From Aquabacter cavernae (lineage in GTDB: Bacteria > Pseudomonadota > Alphaproteobacteria > Rhizobiales > Xanthobacteraceae): DNA of 64,000 bases. Shown here in pieces: positions 15,865 through 25,137 of the stretch. The number at the start of each line of letters is the position of its first letter. Positions within the stretch are counted from its first letter, which is position 1. The notes beneath the pieces were generated by a model that saw only the letters and a program-made list of their open reading frames with translations, searched no databases and had not been told where the DNA came from. The position numbers and the translations under genes were made by a program. The stretch lies in assembly GCF_003993795.1 (NCBI RefSeq), contig NZ_RWKV01000008.1, positions 1,426,001 through 1,490,000 on the forward strand, read 5' to 3'.

Positions 15865-16878
15865 TCAGGCTTCGGCGCGCGCGCGGGGGTCGATGATGCC
15901 GTAGGCGATGTCGATGAGGAGATTGAGCAGCACGTAGAGGATCGCCATGGCGAGCACGAAGCCCTGGACCGGGGCGAAGTCGGACGTGATCAGCGCCTCC
16001 ACCGCGTAGGAGCCGATGCCAGGCCAGGCGAACACCTTCTCCACCAGCACGTTGGCGCCCAGGAGGAAGGAGAACACCATGCCCAGCGTGGTGATGACCG
16101 GCAGCATGGCGTTGCGGAAGGCGTAGACGATGATGACCTTGTAGGGGGTGAGCCCCGCCGCCCGCGCCGTGCGCACGAATTCGGAGGAGAGCACCGAGAG
16201 CATGGAGGCCCGGGTCATGCGCGCGATGGGCGCCAGCGCGAAGATGGCCAGCGTCAGCGCCGGGATCACCAATTGCGCCAGGGAAGCGCGGAAGGTTTCC
16301 AGGTCCCCGGCCAGCAGGCTGTCGATGAGATAGAAGCCGGTGATGTCGGGCGGCGCGGTGGCGAAGGCGTCCAGGCGCCCCAGCGGCGCGGGCGCCCAGC
16401 CCAGCTTGAAATAGAACACATAGACCAGCAGCAGGCCGGTGAAGAAGACCGGCAGCGAGACGCCCGCCGTGGTGATGATGCGGCAGGAATGGTCTACCCA
16501 GGACCCCTGCTTCACCGCCGCCGCGATGCCGAAGGGAATGGCGATGACCAGCGCCAGGATGAGCCCCGCCAGCGTCAGCTCGGCGGAGGCCGGCAGGCGG
16601 GTGGCGATCTCGGTGATCACCGGCTGGCCGGTGGAGAGCGAGGAGCCCAGGTCCCCCTTCGCCAGCGCGCTCACATAGTCCACGAACTGCTCGGGCATGG
16701 ACTTGTCCAGGCCCAGCTTCGCGCGGATCTCGGCGATGGCCTGGGGCGTGGCGGCGGGGCCCGCGAAATAGGCCGCCGTATCGCCCGGCAGCACGCGGGT
16801 GAGAAGGAAGGTGACGATCACGACGCCGATCAGGCTCGGAACGGCGGTGGCAAGGCGGCTGGCGATCAGCTTCAGCAT
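15865..16878 (-). CDS. ABC transporter permease, DppB-like
   Basis: 337 residues from ATG 16878; an in-frame upstream extension has no family match. The start MLKLIASRLATAVPSLIGVV and the large periplasmic loop with LGLDKSMPEQFVDYV are typical of DppB/GsiC. The EAA loop reads EFVRTARAAGLTPYKVI. It forms the pore with the DppC-like protein. Separated from the binding-protein gene by 259 bases that contain a strong hairpin, which would favour excess binding protein. Confidence 0.93.
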   Translation of the reverse strand: MLKLIASRLATAVPSLIGVVIVTFLLTRVLPGDTAAYFAGPAATPQAIAEIRAKLGLDKSMPEQFVDYVSALAKGDLGSSLSTGQPVITEIATRLPASAELTLAGLILALVIAIPFGIAAAVKQGSWVDHSCRIITTAGVSLPVFFTGLLLVYVFYFKLGWAPAPLGRLDAFATAPPDITGFYLIDSLLAGDLETFRASLAQLVIPALTLAIFALAPIARMTRASMLSVLSSEFVRTARAAGLTPYKVIIVYAFRNAMLPVITTLGMVFSFLLGANVLVEKVFAWPGIGSYAVEALITSDFAPVQGFVLAMAILYVLLNLLIDIAYGIIDPRARAEA

Positions 16879-16970
16879 CACGGCCTCTCCCCTGGAGCAC
16901 GGGCCGGCCGTCCTGCGCTGCAAGCCGACCGGATGCCGTGTTCTCGCTCAAAGATTTAGAGTGCGGTGGG

Positions 16971-16997
16971 CCGAGCGGGCGGATCCTGCCCGCTCGG
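16971..16997 (-). terminator. Intra-operon hairpin after the binding-protein gene
   Basis: CCGAGCGGGC and GCCCGCTCGG close a 7-base loop. It lies between oppA and dppB on their coding strand and has no T-run. It is more likely to protect or partly attenuate the message than to end it. Confidence 0.5.
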
Positions 16998-17137
16998 TTC
17001 TGTCACAGGGGGCGGCCCCGCCCGCTTCGCCGGATCCGGCGCAAACGATGCAAGGATGGCGCCAGACGCGGGGGGAGGTGCCGGGCGGGCGCCGCGCAAG
17101 CGACACGCCGCCCGGCTTCCCGTCCCCCCGCACGGGA

Positions 17138-18757
17138 TCAGGACTTCTGGAGCGTCGCGTAGTTGAGCCGGCGGTGGAACCAGTATTCGTAGCCGGTGAT
17201 GTTCTTCTGCATGGCGACGTTCACATAAGGCTGGAACAGCGGAATGCGCGGCACATCGGCGAAGGCGAGGTCCACCATGCCCTTGATGTCCGTGTCATAG
17301 GCCGCCTTGTCGCCATTCGCCGCCGCCGCGCGGGCGCCGTCGATGAAGGTGTCCATGGCCTTGGACTGGTAGCTCATGGTGTTGAACACGGAATTCGCGC
17401 CGTGATAGCACCAGAAGAAGAAGTATTCCGGATAGTCCAGCCAACCCGAGAAGACGTTGGTGAACATGGGCATCGTCTTCTTGTTCAACTCGGTCCGCCA
17501 GTTCGCGCCGGGGATCTTGTTGATGGTCGTCTTGATGCCGATCTGGGCGAGGTTTTCCTGAACCAGCACGCAGAGCGGCTCATTGACGCCCGCGAAGCCC
17601 AGGTCGAAGGAAACGTCGGTCTCGAAGCCGTTGGGATAGCCCGCTTCCGCCAGCAGCGCCTTCGCCTTGGCGAGGTCCGTCACATACTTGGTGGGCTGCG
17701 GCCAGGCGACTTCCGTCTTGGCGTCCGCCGGGGCGCCGAACATGGGCTTGGACAGGCCGAAGAGCACCGCGTCCATGATCTTCTGGTAGGGCATGGCATA
17801 GGCCATGGCGAGGCGCACCTTCGGATTGTCGAAGGGCGGCTTCGTCACGTTCATGCCCATATATTGCAGGCCGTTGGAATAGGGTGTGGAGATGATGGAG
17901 AGCTTGCCGCTCTCCTTCAGTTCCACGAAGTCCTTGTTGGGCAGGTCGTAGGAGATGTCGGCATCGCCCCGCTCCAGCAGCGCCCGGCGGTTGCCCGAGG
18001 AGGGCACCATGCGCCAGATGATGCGCTTCATCTTGGGCACGCCGCCCACCCAATTGTCATTGCGCTCGTAGACCACCTCGGTGCCGGGGGTCCACTTCAC
18101 CACCTTGTAGGGGCCGGAGCCCACGGTGTTCTGCTTGGTGTATTCGAGGCCCCATGGATCCTGCGCGGTGGCGTTCTTCTTCACCAGTTCGGAATTGTAG
18201 ATGGAGGGGACGATCACCGCGAGATCGGGGATGGTGAGGCGATCCTTGCGGATGAAGTCCACGCGCACCGTGCGGTCGTCCACCACCACGAACTGCTCGG
18301 CCTTCTCCAGGGAGCCCGCCTTCATCTGGAAGGTGGGGAAGCCGCCCACGGTGACGGCGCGGTCCAGCGACCACTTCACGTCCTTGGCGGTGACCGGCGT
18401 GCCGTCCTGGAACTTGGCGTTGCTCTTCAGCTTGAACGTCACCGACATGTCGCCGACATTCATGTCCTCGGCGAGCTGCCCCTCGAACTTGTCCTTGTCG
18501 TAATAGGGGGTGCCGTTCACCGTCTTCATGGGGTGGGTGATCAGGCGGTCATAACAGTTCCAGCTGGCCTCATAGCCGGGCACGTTGGTGCCGACGCCCT
18601 GGATGTCGAGATTGTTGGGGCCGCTTTCGGAGACGATCAGCAGCGTCTCGTTGCGCGCCTGGGCCTGGGCCGAGGAGAAGACCGCGGGCGCGGTCACCGC
18701 GGTCCCGGAGGCGACGGCGGTCGCGGAGGCGGTTTGCAGGAATTCACGGCGGTTCAT
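17138..18757 (-). CDS. Extracellular solute-binding protein, family 5 (DppA/OppA-like)
   Basis: 539 residues from ATG 18757, chosen for GGGGGA just upstream. A twin-arginine-like signal (MNRREFLQTASAT) with a long hydrophobic core ends near SSAQA. Family 5 features include the early strand LLIVSESGPNNLDIQG, KDVKWSLDRAV and VRLAMAYAMPYQKI. It captures the substrate in the periplasm. In this family the pocket accepts peptides, but also glutathione, nickel or amides, so the operon context is the better guide. First gene of the transporter/amidase operon, divergent from a Bug-type gene. Confidence 0.92.
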   Translation of the reverse strand: MNRREFLQTASATAVASGTAVTAPAVFSSAQAQARNETLLIVSESGPNNLDIQGVGTNVPGYEASWNCYDRLITHPMKTVNGTPYYDKDKFEGQLAEDMNVGDMSVTFKLKSNAKFQDGTPVTAKDVKWSLDRAVTVGGFPTFQMKAGSLEKAEQFVVVDDRTVRVDFIRKDRLTIPDLAVIVPSIYNSELVKKNATAQDPWGLEYTKQNTVGSGPYKVVKWTPGTEVVYERNDNWVGGVPKMKRIIWRMVPSSGNRRALLERGDADISYDLPNKDFVELKESGKLSIISTPYSNGLQYMGMNVTKPPFDNPKVRLAMAYAMPYQKIMDAVLFGLSKPMFGAPADAKTEVAWPQPTKYVTDLAKAKALLAEAGYPNGFETDVSFDLGFAGVNEPLCVLVQENLAQIGIKTTINKIPGANWRTELNKKTMPMFTNVFSGWLDYPEYFFFWCYHGANSVFNTMSYQSKAMDTFIDGARAAAANGDKAAYDTDIKGMVDLAFADVPRIPLFQPYVNVAMQKNITGYEYWFHRRLNYATLQKS

Positions 18758-19078
18758 CAAGTTCCCCCATCTGGAAACGAAAGCCTGCATCCCTCCATTC
18801 AAGTGCCGTGCCAATTGCATGCTATTTTTTGATTTTTCAATTATATCATTGACTTAATACAATGTTCTCCTGATCACATTCCTTCATCACTGATGCGATA
18901 TGATCAAAATTTGATCACAAAAAGCGAAATTGCATGCATATGGACATGCCCATGCTGCGCCACATATCGAAATAGTTGTGATGCCGGCGGGACGATGCAA
19001 CCCTCACGCAGGCATGATGAGGCTGTGTCATACTCCGCGACAGCACGCTCTCAGAGTGCGCACCAAGGAGGAAGATTA
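18758..19078. promoter_or_regulatory. Divergent regulatory region, oppA-type operon / Bug protein
   Basis: 321 gene-free bases, far more A/T-rich than the rest at 18820-18960. It holds the perfect palindrome TGATCAAAATTTGATCA (18901-18917) and two copies of AATTGCATGC (18813-18822 and 18928-18937). On the reverse strand TGGCACG-N4-TTGA (18799-18813) resembles a sigma-54 promoter, but its -12 element has GA for GC. The AATTGCATGC sites look like half or full operators for the GntR regulator; this is inference. Confidence 0.5.
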
Positions 19079-20086
19079 ATGCGCCTGTCATGCCAACCGC
19101 GTCTCGGACTGACCCGCACGCTCGCCTCGATCGGCCTCGGCCTCGCCGTATCGTTCACCGCTGCGGGCGGTGCCATGGCGCAGGCCTATCCCACCAAGCC
19201 GATCCGCATGATCGTCCCCTTCTCCGCCGGTGGCACCACCGACATCTTCGCCCGCCTCATGGCCGAGCACCTCACCAAGTCGCTGGGCCAGACCGTCATC
19301 GTGGAGAACAAGGCGGGCGCGGGCGGCAATTCGGGTGCCGACACGGTCGCGAAAGCCGAGCCGGACGGCTACACCATCGTCATGGGCACCGTGGGCACCC
19401 ATGCCATCAACGGCGCCCTCTATGCCAAGATGCCCTATGACACCGCCAAGGACTTCGTGCCCGTGGCGTTCGTGGCGGGCGTCCCCAACGTTCTGGAAGT
19501 GAATCCCCAGAAAGTGAAGGCCAAGACGGTCCAGGAATTCATCGCCGAAGCCAAGGCGGCGAAGCCTCCGCTCACCATGGCCTCCTCCGGCAACGGCACC
19601 TCCATTCATCTCTCCGGGGAGATGTTCAAGCAGGCCACCGGCGTCGAGCTGACCCACGTTCCCTATCGCGGCTCCGGCCCGGCGGTGAACGACCTGGTGG
19701 GCGGCCAGGTGGACGTGATGTTCGACAACCTGCCCTCCTCCATCGGCCAGATCCGCGCCGGCGCCCTGCGCGCCATCGCCGTCACGTCCGCCCAGCGCTC
19801 GCCCGCTTTGCCTGACGTGCCCACCATCGCCGAATCCGGCGTGCCCGGCTTCGACGCCTCCTCCTGGTTCGGCCTGTTCGCGCCCGCGGGCACGCCGAAG
19901 GCCATCGTGGACAAGCTGAATGCCGAGGTGAACAAGGCCCTTGAGGACCCGGCGGTGAAGCAGCGCTATGCCGAAGTGGGCGCCGACATCCGCATCATGA
20001 GCCCGCCGGAATTCGCGGCCTTCCAGAAGGCCGAGATGGAAAAGTGGGCACAGGTGGTGAAGCTCTCCGGCGCCAAGGTGGAATAG
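19079..20086 (+). CDS. Bug/TctC family periplasmic solute-binding protein
   Basis: 335 residues from ATG 19079, with AAGGAGGAAG upstream. A Sec signal ends near AMAQA; then [24 protein letters not shown] opens the mature protein as in all Bug proteins, followed by [10 protein letters not shown] and the C-terminal [14 protein letters not shown]. These proteins bind carboxylates or amides and usually serve TctAB or act as sensors. No tctA or tctB lies near, so its partner is elsewhere. It diverges from the ABC/amidase operon and may respond to the same compounds. Confidence 0.92.
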   Translation: MRLSCQPRLGLTRTLASIGLGLAVSFTAAGGAMAQAYPTKPIRMIVPFSAGGTTDIFARLMAEHLTKSLGQTVIVENKAGAGGNSGADTVAKAEPDGYTIVMGTVGTHAINGALYAKMPYDTAKDFVPVAFVAGVPNVLEVNPQKVKAKTVQEFIAEAKAAKPPLTMASSGNGTSIHLSGEMFKQATGVELTHVPYRGSGPAVNDLVGGQVDVMFDNLPSSIGQIRAGALRAIAVTSAQRSPALPDVPTIAESGVPGFDASSWFGLFAPAGTPKAIVDKLNAEVNKALEDPAVKQRYAEVGADIRIMSPPEFAAFQKAEMEKWAQVVKLSGAKVE

Positions 20087-20141
20087 CCGCGCGCGGCCTG
20101 CGCGCGGGCCGCCGTCCGGCTCCACGCCTTCAATGCCCACC

Positions 20142-20171
20142 AAGCCGGCGAAACCATTCGCCGGCTTTTTC
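20142..20171 (+). terminator. Terminator after the Bug gene
   Basis: An 11-bp stem (AAGCCGGCGAA/TTCGCCGGCTT) with a 4-base loop, then TTT. Confidence 0.88.
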
Positions 20172-20370
20172 ATGCGCGCCCGTCGCGATCACGAACGAGC
20201 GCGCCGGCCCCTGTTTTTTTCGTCGCGCCCCGGAACCTTTCCGCAAATCCTGCGTTTAAGCGGTGTTCAGGACCCGCCATGTGGCCTGAACCGTACCTCC
20301 CGCCCGCTTGGGCCGAAAATACCAAAAAGCCTCCCCTGCCGGGGACCGCCAAAAAATGGAGGGTGGACCG

Positions 20371-20622
20371 ATGGATCATCACGCTCACGCCCCTTTGCCG
20401 CCCCTGAAGGTCAATGTGTCCGGGTCGAGTATCGTGTTGCGCTCGCTGGAAGATGCGGCGGCGTTCATGCGGAGCCATCCCGTGGGAGAACATGCCGAAA
20501 TGCTGCTCGACCAGATGGAATCCGCCTCGAAGCCGGACCTGAAGCGCCGCGCCTGGCTGGCGTTCGAGACCTTTGCAGAAGCCATGAAGCTCACGCCCGA
20601 CGCCGGTTCCCGCGTCATGTGA
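20371..20622 (+). CDS. DUF982-like small protein
   Basis: 83 residues from ATG 20371 with GGAGGG upstream. After a His-rich start (MDHHAHA) the protein has a short beta part (VNVSGSSIVLRSLEDAAAFM) and then helices with RAWLAFETFAEA, the layout of DUF982 proteins that are common in Rhizobiales. Function of the family is unknown. It has its own terminator and stands alone. Confidence 0.6.
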   Translation: MDHHAHAPLPPLKVNVSGSSIVLRSLEDAAAFMRSHPVGEHAEMLLDQMESASKPDLKRRAWLAFETFAEAMKLTPDAGSRVM

Positions 20623-20673
20623 GCCCCGCATCCCGGCGCGTCCCGCCGTCCCGGGACACGCCCCTTACCGACG

Positions 20674-20700
20674 AACGGCCCGTCCACCGGACGGGCCGTT
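20674..20700 (+). terminator. Terminator after DUF982 gene
   Basis: A 12-bp perfect stem (AACGGCCCGTCC/GGACGGGCCGTT) with a 3-base loop. The T-run is poor. Confidence 0.7.
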
Positions 20701-20748
20701 CTGCTGTCTGCGGGTGCTGAATAGGGGGCGGTCCAGACCGCGCTCCAG

Positions 20749-20850
20749 GATCAAGCGACATTCAGAGCGATAGAAGGCGTCCAGCCCCCGAGGGCCGTCT
20801 TGGCCGAGCTTGTCCCGGCCATGACGCTGTCTGCTTAGAAAATCTGCCAG
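20749..20850. repeat. Intergenic repeat, family B
   Basis: Begins cattcagagcgat, contains gagcttgtcccggccatgac and ends near ctgcttagaaaa. The same elements recur at 48186-48345 and, more diverged, at 57955-58080. Confidence 0.6.
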
Positions 20851-20870
20851 GCCGCCGGAACGCCGCCGCC

Positions 20871-21761
20871 CTAATGGGTGGTGGGCAAGGGCCGCGCGAC
20901 ACCCGCCAGCTCAAGCACGTCCGCGTCGCGCAGCTTCACGGCGCCGCCCTTGCGCTTGCCGCCCTTGGCCTTCTCGGACGCCTTCTGAACCTCCGTCCCG
21001 AGGCCGGGGAGCCCGCCTTCCATGGACAGGGAGATGGCATGCGCGGCGCCCGCCTCGCTCTTGGACCTCTCCCTGGTCGTCCCCTTGGACGCCTCCACGG
21101 CAGGCTTTTTCCCACCGCCCGAACCCGAGCCCGAACCCGAACCCTTGCCAGCCGGGACATCGCCGGACTTGGAAGCGGCGGATTTGGAAGCGGCGGATTT
21201 GGACGCGACGGCCTTCGCCGCTCCCGCCTTGGCATCGGCCACCTTGGCCTCGGCGGCCTTCGCCTCCGCCACCTCCGCCGCCCTGGCCTGCTTGGCCGCC
21301 TCCTTGGCGGCATGGCGGTCCGCCATGATGGCGCCGAAGCGCAGGATCAGTTCCTTCAGATCCTCTTCCTGGACGGCGGCGGCGGCGCTCTCCACCGTGA
21401 ACCAGAAGCCGATGCGCTGGCTGCGCTCGGGCCATTTCTTCAGGTAGCGCTTCACCTTCATGGGAAACACCATCACGTCGCAGGTCACGCTGCGCACGGC
21501 CGACAGGCGCTTCTCATAGGTGTAGAGGCCGATGGCGTTGGGCGAGGTGTTGCCGATGAGGCCCGCTTCCTCGAACGCCTCGCGCGCGGCCGCCTTGTGG
21601 GGCGCGATGTCCTTCATGGGCCAGCCCTTGGGCAGGACCCAGCGCCGCGTCTCGCGGGATGTGATGAGACGCACCTGCACTTCCCCGTCCTGCCGCTGGC
21701 GGTAGGGCAAGGCTGCATATTGGACGCGGCGACCCGCGGACGAATCAGGCGGACGGGGCAT
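20871..21761 (-). CDS. NUDIX hydrolase with long low-complexity C-terminal tail
   Basis: 296 residues; GGAGG precedes the ATG. The NUDIX domain fills about 10-150: VLPKGWPMKD leads into REAFEEAG, which holds the metal-binding Glu residues; the first Glu of the box is replaced by Ile. The family is like the alphaproteobacterial diphosphoinositol-polyphosphate/ApnA type. From about 150 the protein changes to an Ala/Lys helix with repeats (AKAAEAKVADAKAG), then Ser/Gly/Lys-rich segments, about 145 residues with no fold. This tail is unusual and may bind nucleic acid or membrane, which is inference. Confidence 0.85.
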   Translation of the reverse strand: MPRPPDSSAGRRVQYAALPYRQRQDGEVQVRLITSRETRRWVLPKGWPMKDIAPHKAAAREAFEEAGLIGNTSPNAIGLYTYEKRLSAVRSVTCDVMVFPMKVKRYLKKWPERSQRIGFWFTVESAAAAVQEEDLKELILRFGAIMADRHAAKEAAKQARAAEVAEAKAAEAKVADAKAGAAKAVASKSAASKSAASKSGDVPAGKGSGSGSGSGGGKKPAVEASKGTTRERSKSEAGAAHAISLSMEGGLPGLGTEVQKASEKAKGGKRKGGAVKLRDADVLELAGVARPLPTTH

Positions 21762-21974
21762 GAGTCATTATCCTCCGAGCGTCTGTCACATTCACCCTGC
21801 GGCAGCAAAAATTGTCTAAAAATACGAACAAAAGTGCTGTCCCCCGGCAAGCAGTGCGCCTCGCCGCTCGCAAGAAGCACGCCAGATGGCAGCCTCCGGT
21901 CAAAAATCCCCATGTCGTGGGCGGGGGGTGAACTTGCTATTGTGGGGGCGGGAATACAGGTCAGGGGCAACCGA

Positions 21975-23132
21975 GTGCAGGGCGAGAGCGTTCTTTTTTC
22001 GCGGCATGGCAATAGCTTAGGGGCATACGGGCTGGCCGCCCTCATGCTGGCGCTTGCGGTCGTCCTCGGCGGCTGCGCCTCGCGCCCCGGCCCCGATGCG
22101 CTCGTGCCCAGCCTCACGGAAGCGCCTGGAGCGACCCCCCGCAAGGTCCTGGTGGCCACCACGCGGGCGCGGGACATGAATCCCGGCGTGCTGTTCAACG
22201 GCGAGCGGGGCACCGGGCTGGACTTCGCCACCGTCACCCTCACCGTGCCGCCCACCCACAAGACCGGCGCCATCGAATGGCCGCGCCAGCAGCCGGGCAA
22301 CCCGGCCACCGACATGGTGGTGCACGAGGCGCTCTACCGGGACACCGACGCCCAGTTCGTGCAGGAGCTGAACGCGGAGCTGGCCAAGCGGCCCAAGGGA
22401 CAGAAGGACGTCTTCGTCTTCGTCCACGGCTACAACACCCAGTTCGCGGAAGCGCTCTACCGCCTCACCCAGATGGCGCATGACGCCGACGCCACCGCCG
22501 TGCCGGTGCTGTTCACCTGGGCCTCGCGGGGCAAGACCGAGGATTATGTCTACGACAATAACAGCGCCACCGCCGCCCGCGACGACCTGGAGAAGACCCT
22601 CTCCCTCGTGGCGCAGAGCAATGCCGAGCACATCAACATCATGGCCCATTCCATGGGCAATTGGGTGACGGTGGAAGCACTGCGGCAGATGAAGATCGAC
22701 AAGACCATGATCCCCCCGAACCGGGTCGGGAACATCATCCTGGCGGCGCCGGACATCGACGTGGACGTGTTCAAGTCGCAGCTGAAGCGCTTCGGAAAGC
22801 TCCCCAAGCCCTTCGTGGTCATCGTCTCCCATGACGACAAGGCCCTGCGCATCTCCGATTTGATCGCCGGCGGCAAGCAGCGGCTGGGGTCCTACAAGAA
22901 CGACGCCGAACTGGTGGCGCTCGGCGCCATCGTGGTGGACATGACCGACGTGAAGTCCGAGGGCGACGGCCTCAACCACGGCAAGTTCGCGCAATTGGCG
23001 GGCCTGAGGGGCCAACTGCGGCAAAGCATGGAACAGACGGTCGCCCAGGGTAACGGCGAGATTCCCGGCACCGTGGAGATCGGCGCGATCCAGATCAGCG
23101 GCGTGACGGCGGCGACCCAGTTCCCCCGCTAA
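21975..23132 (+). CDS. Lipoprotein alpha/beta hydrolase (DUF900)
   Basis: 385 residues if GTG 21975 is the start; it gives a signal with lipobox VLGGC (Cys at residue 34). ATG 22044 would leave a very short signal. The hydrolase core has VFVFVHGYNTQF, the nucleophile elbow AHSMGN, and a late Asp (LAAPDIDVDVF) and His (VSHDDKA) for the triad. DUF900 proteins are esterase-like; substrates are unknown. It diverges from the NUDIX gene and converges on epmA. Confidence 0.85.
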   Translation: MQGESVLFSRHGNSLGAYGLAALMLALAVVLGGCASRPGPDALVPSLTEAPGATPRKVLVATTRARDMNPGVLFNGERGTGLDFATVTLTVPPTHKTGAIEWPRQQPGNPATDMVVHEALYRDTDAQFVQELNAELAKRPKGQKDVFVFVHGYNTQFAEALYRLTQMAHDADATAVPVLFTWASRGKTEDYVYDNNSATAARDDLEKTLSLVAQSNAEHINIMAHSMGNWVTVEALRQMKIDKTMIPPNRVGNIILAAPDIDVDVFKSQLKRFGKLPKPFVVIVSHDDKALRISDLIAGGKQRLGSYKNDAELVALGAIVVDMTDVKSEGDGLNHGKFAQLAGLRGQLRQSMEQTVAQGNGEIPGTVEIGAIQISGVTAATQFPR

Positions 23133-23147
23133 ATTTCCTCTTGTCCG

Positions 23148-24200
23148 TCACTCCACCGGCGCCCAGAGCACGTCCTCGAGGCTCCGCCCCCCGGCGGCCA
23201 GCATGACCAGCCGGTCGAAGCCCAGCGCGCAGCCGCTGGCGGGGGGCATATGCGCCAGCGCGGCGAGGAAGCCCTCGTCCAGCGGGTAGCGCTCCCCATA
23301 GATGGCCGCCTTCTGCGCCATCTCCACCTCGAAGCGGCGGCGCTGTTCCACCGGGTCGGTCAGTTCGCCGAACGCATTGGCCAGTTCCAGCCCGCAGGCA
23401 TAGAGCTCGAACCTTTCAGCCACCCGCGGATCGCCCGGCTTGGGCCGCGCCAAAGCCGCCTCGCTGGTGGGATATTCGCACAGGATCGTCGGGCGCCCTT
23501 GCCCCAAACGCGGCTCGACCCGCTCCACCAGCACGCGGGAAAAAACGTCCGCCCAGCTATCGTCGGGGGCGACGCGAATGCCCACGGCGGCGGCGGCCCG
23601 GGCGAAGGCGGGCGCCTCCGGCTCCGTGCCGGGATCGGCCAGGAAGCGGGAGAGGTCGAGGCCCGCATAGGCGGCGAAGGCCTCCACCAGGGTGATCCGC
23701 TCCGGCTCCGCGAAGGGGTCGCAGGAGACGCCGCGATAAGAGAAGGATGTGAGCCCCCCGGCCCGCGCGGCGCGCGCCATGAGGCACGCGCAATCCTCCA
23801 TGAGCGCCGTATAGGGCGCCTCCACGCGGTACCATTCCAGCATGGTGAATTCGGGATGGTGCGCCCGGCCCCGCTCGCGGTCGCGGAACACCCGCGCCAG
23901 TTCGAAGATCTTCTTCTCCCCCGCCGCCAGCAGCTTCTTGGCGGCGAATTCCGGCGAGGTGCGCAGGTAGTAAGGCGCCACCCCGCCGTCCGGCGCATGC
24001 CACTGGGTGGCGAAGGCGTGCAGATGCGCCTCATTACCCGGCGAGATCTGGAGAATGGGCGTCTCCACCTCCAGGAAACCTTCATCCGAAAAGTAACCGC
24101 GCATGGCGGCGGCGATGCGCTGGCGCGCCAGAAGGAAGGGGCGCCGGTCGCCATGCACGGACCTGTCCCACCAGGGGCTCGCGGAGGAAGTATTGGTCAT
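23148..24200 (-). CDS. epmA: EpmA, elongation factor P-(R)-beta-lysine ligase
   Basis: 350 residues from ATG 24200. It is a class II lysyl-tRNA-synthetase-like catalytic domain without the anticodon-binding domain, the mark of EpmA (PoxA/GenX): motif 1 around FLEVETPILQISPGNEAHL, motif 2 FELARVFRDRERGRAHHPEF, motif 3 GCALGFDRLVM. It joins (R)-beta-lysine to EF-P. The efp gene diverges from it 180 bases away and keeps the target Lys, so the pair should be active. The aminomutase EpmB is not in the window. Confidence 0.93.
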   Translation of the reverse strand: MTNTSSASPWWDRSVHGDRRPFLLARQRIAAAMRGYFSDEGFLEVETPILQISPGNEAHLHAFATQWHAPDGGVAPYYLRTSPEFAAKKLLAAGEKKIFELARVFRDRERGRAHHPEFTMLEWYRVEAPYTALMEDCACLMARAARAGGLTSFSYRGVSCDPFAEPERITLVEAFAAYAGLDLSRFLADPGTEPEAPAFARAAAAVGIRVAPDDSWADVFSRVLVERVEPRLGQGRPTILCEYPTSEAALARPKPGDPRVAERFELYACGLELANAFGELTDPVEQRRRFEVEMAQKAAIYGERYPLDEGFLAALAHMPPASGCALGFDRLVMLAAGGRSLEDVLWAPVE

Positions 24201-24380
24201 GGCGATGGGAAATGCCGTCCTGCGAGAAGCCAAATGGTCCTGCCGAACGCCGTCTCATCCTGCCGGAACCCCTGCGCGGCCTGAAAACGCAGGGGGAGAC
24301 TGGCGAAAGCCGCGAAGATCGCTATGGTGCGCGCCAACGCAAGCGGCGTCCTGCCGCCCCATCTTTAAGGAAGACGTGAC

Positions 24381-24950
24381 GTGGTCAAGGTTATCGCCAG
24401 CTCTCTGCGCAAAGGCAATGTGGTCGATGTTGACGACAAGCTCTACGTCGTTCTGAGCGCCGAAAACATCCATCCCGGCAAGGGCACGCCGGTGACGCAG
24501 ATGGACCTGCGCCGTATTTCCGACAGCGTGAAGATCTCCGTGCGCTACCGCACCACCGAGCAGGTGGAGCGCGCTTTCGTGGAAGATCGCACGCATACCT
24601 TCCTGTACCAGGACAGCGACGGCTACACCTTCATGAACCCGGAGAGCTACGACCAGGTGGCCGTGCCCGAGGACGTGATCGGCGACCAGAAGGTCTATCT
24701 GCAGGAAGGCATGGAATGCATCCTGTCCCTGCACAATGGCACGCCCATCGCCATCGAGCTGCCCGCGCGCGTGACGCTGGAGATCGTGGACACGGAACCC
24801 ACCGTGAAGGGCCAGACGGCGTCCTCGTCCTACAAGCCCGCCATGCTCTCCAACGGCGTGCGCACCATGGTGCCGCCCCATGTGGCCACCGGCACCCGCG
24901 TGGTCATCATGACCGCCGACGCCTCCTATGTGGAGCGCGCGAAGGACTGA
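24381..24950 (+). CDS. efp: Elongation factor P
   Basis: 189 residues, GTG start with AAGGAAG upstream. All three beta-barrel domains are present. The loop HPGKGTP carries Lys34, the site modified by EpmA. EF-P enters the ribosomal E site and relieves stalls at polyproline. A terminator follows. This fits the divergent epmA gene. Confidence 0.97.
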   Translation: MVKVIASSLRKGNVVDVDDKLYVVLSAENIHPGKGTPVTQMDLRRISDSVKISVRYRTTEQVERAFVEDRTHTFLYQDSDGYTFMNPESYDQVAVPEDVIGDQKVYLQEGMECILSLHNGTPIAIELPARVTLEIVDTEPTVKGQTASSSYKPAMLSNGVRTMVPPHVATGTRVVIMTADASYVERAKD

Positions 24951-24976
24951 TCCGGTCCTGCGGCTTGCGTCTTCCC

Positions 24977-25005
24977 AACGCCACGGCTCCGGCCGTGGCG
25001 TTTTG
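24977..25005 (+). terminator. Terminator after efp
   Basis: A 10-bp stem (AACGCCACGG/CCGTGGCGTT) followed by TTTTGCTTT. Confidence 0.88.
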
Positions 25006-25137
25006 CTTTCGGGGCCCGGGTTTTTCGGCAACAGGCCGGATCAAAAACCCACGCCCCAGCGTTTCCTCTCTCCCGGTGGGAACCGATGTTCGGTCTCCCC
25101 CGTTATCGCGCGAACCAACGAGAAAGGCTTGGCGGCC

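Noticed and set aside
14027-15904. A 625-codon forward open frame
   Set aside because: Opposite the ABC ATPase and permease genes, whose motifs are unmistakable; rich in His, Arg and Gly as shadows are.
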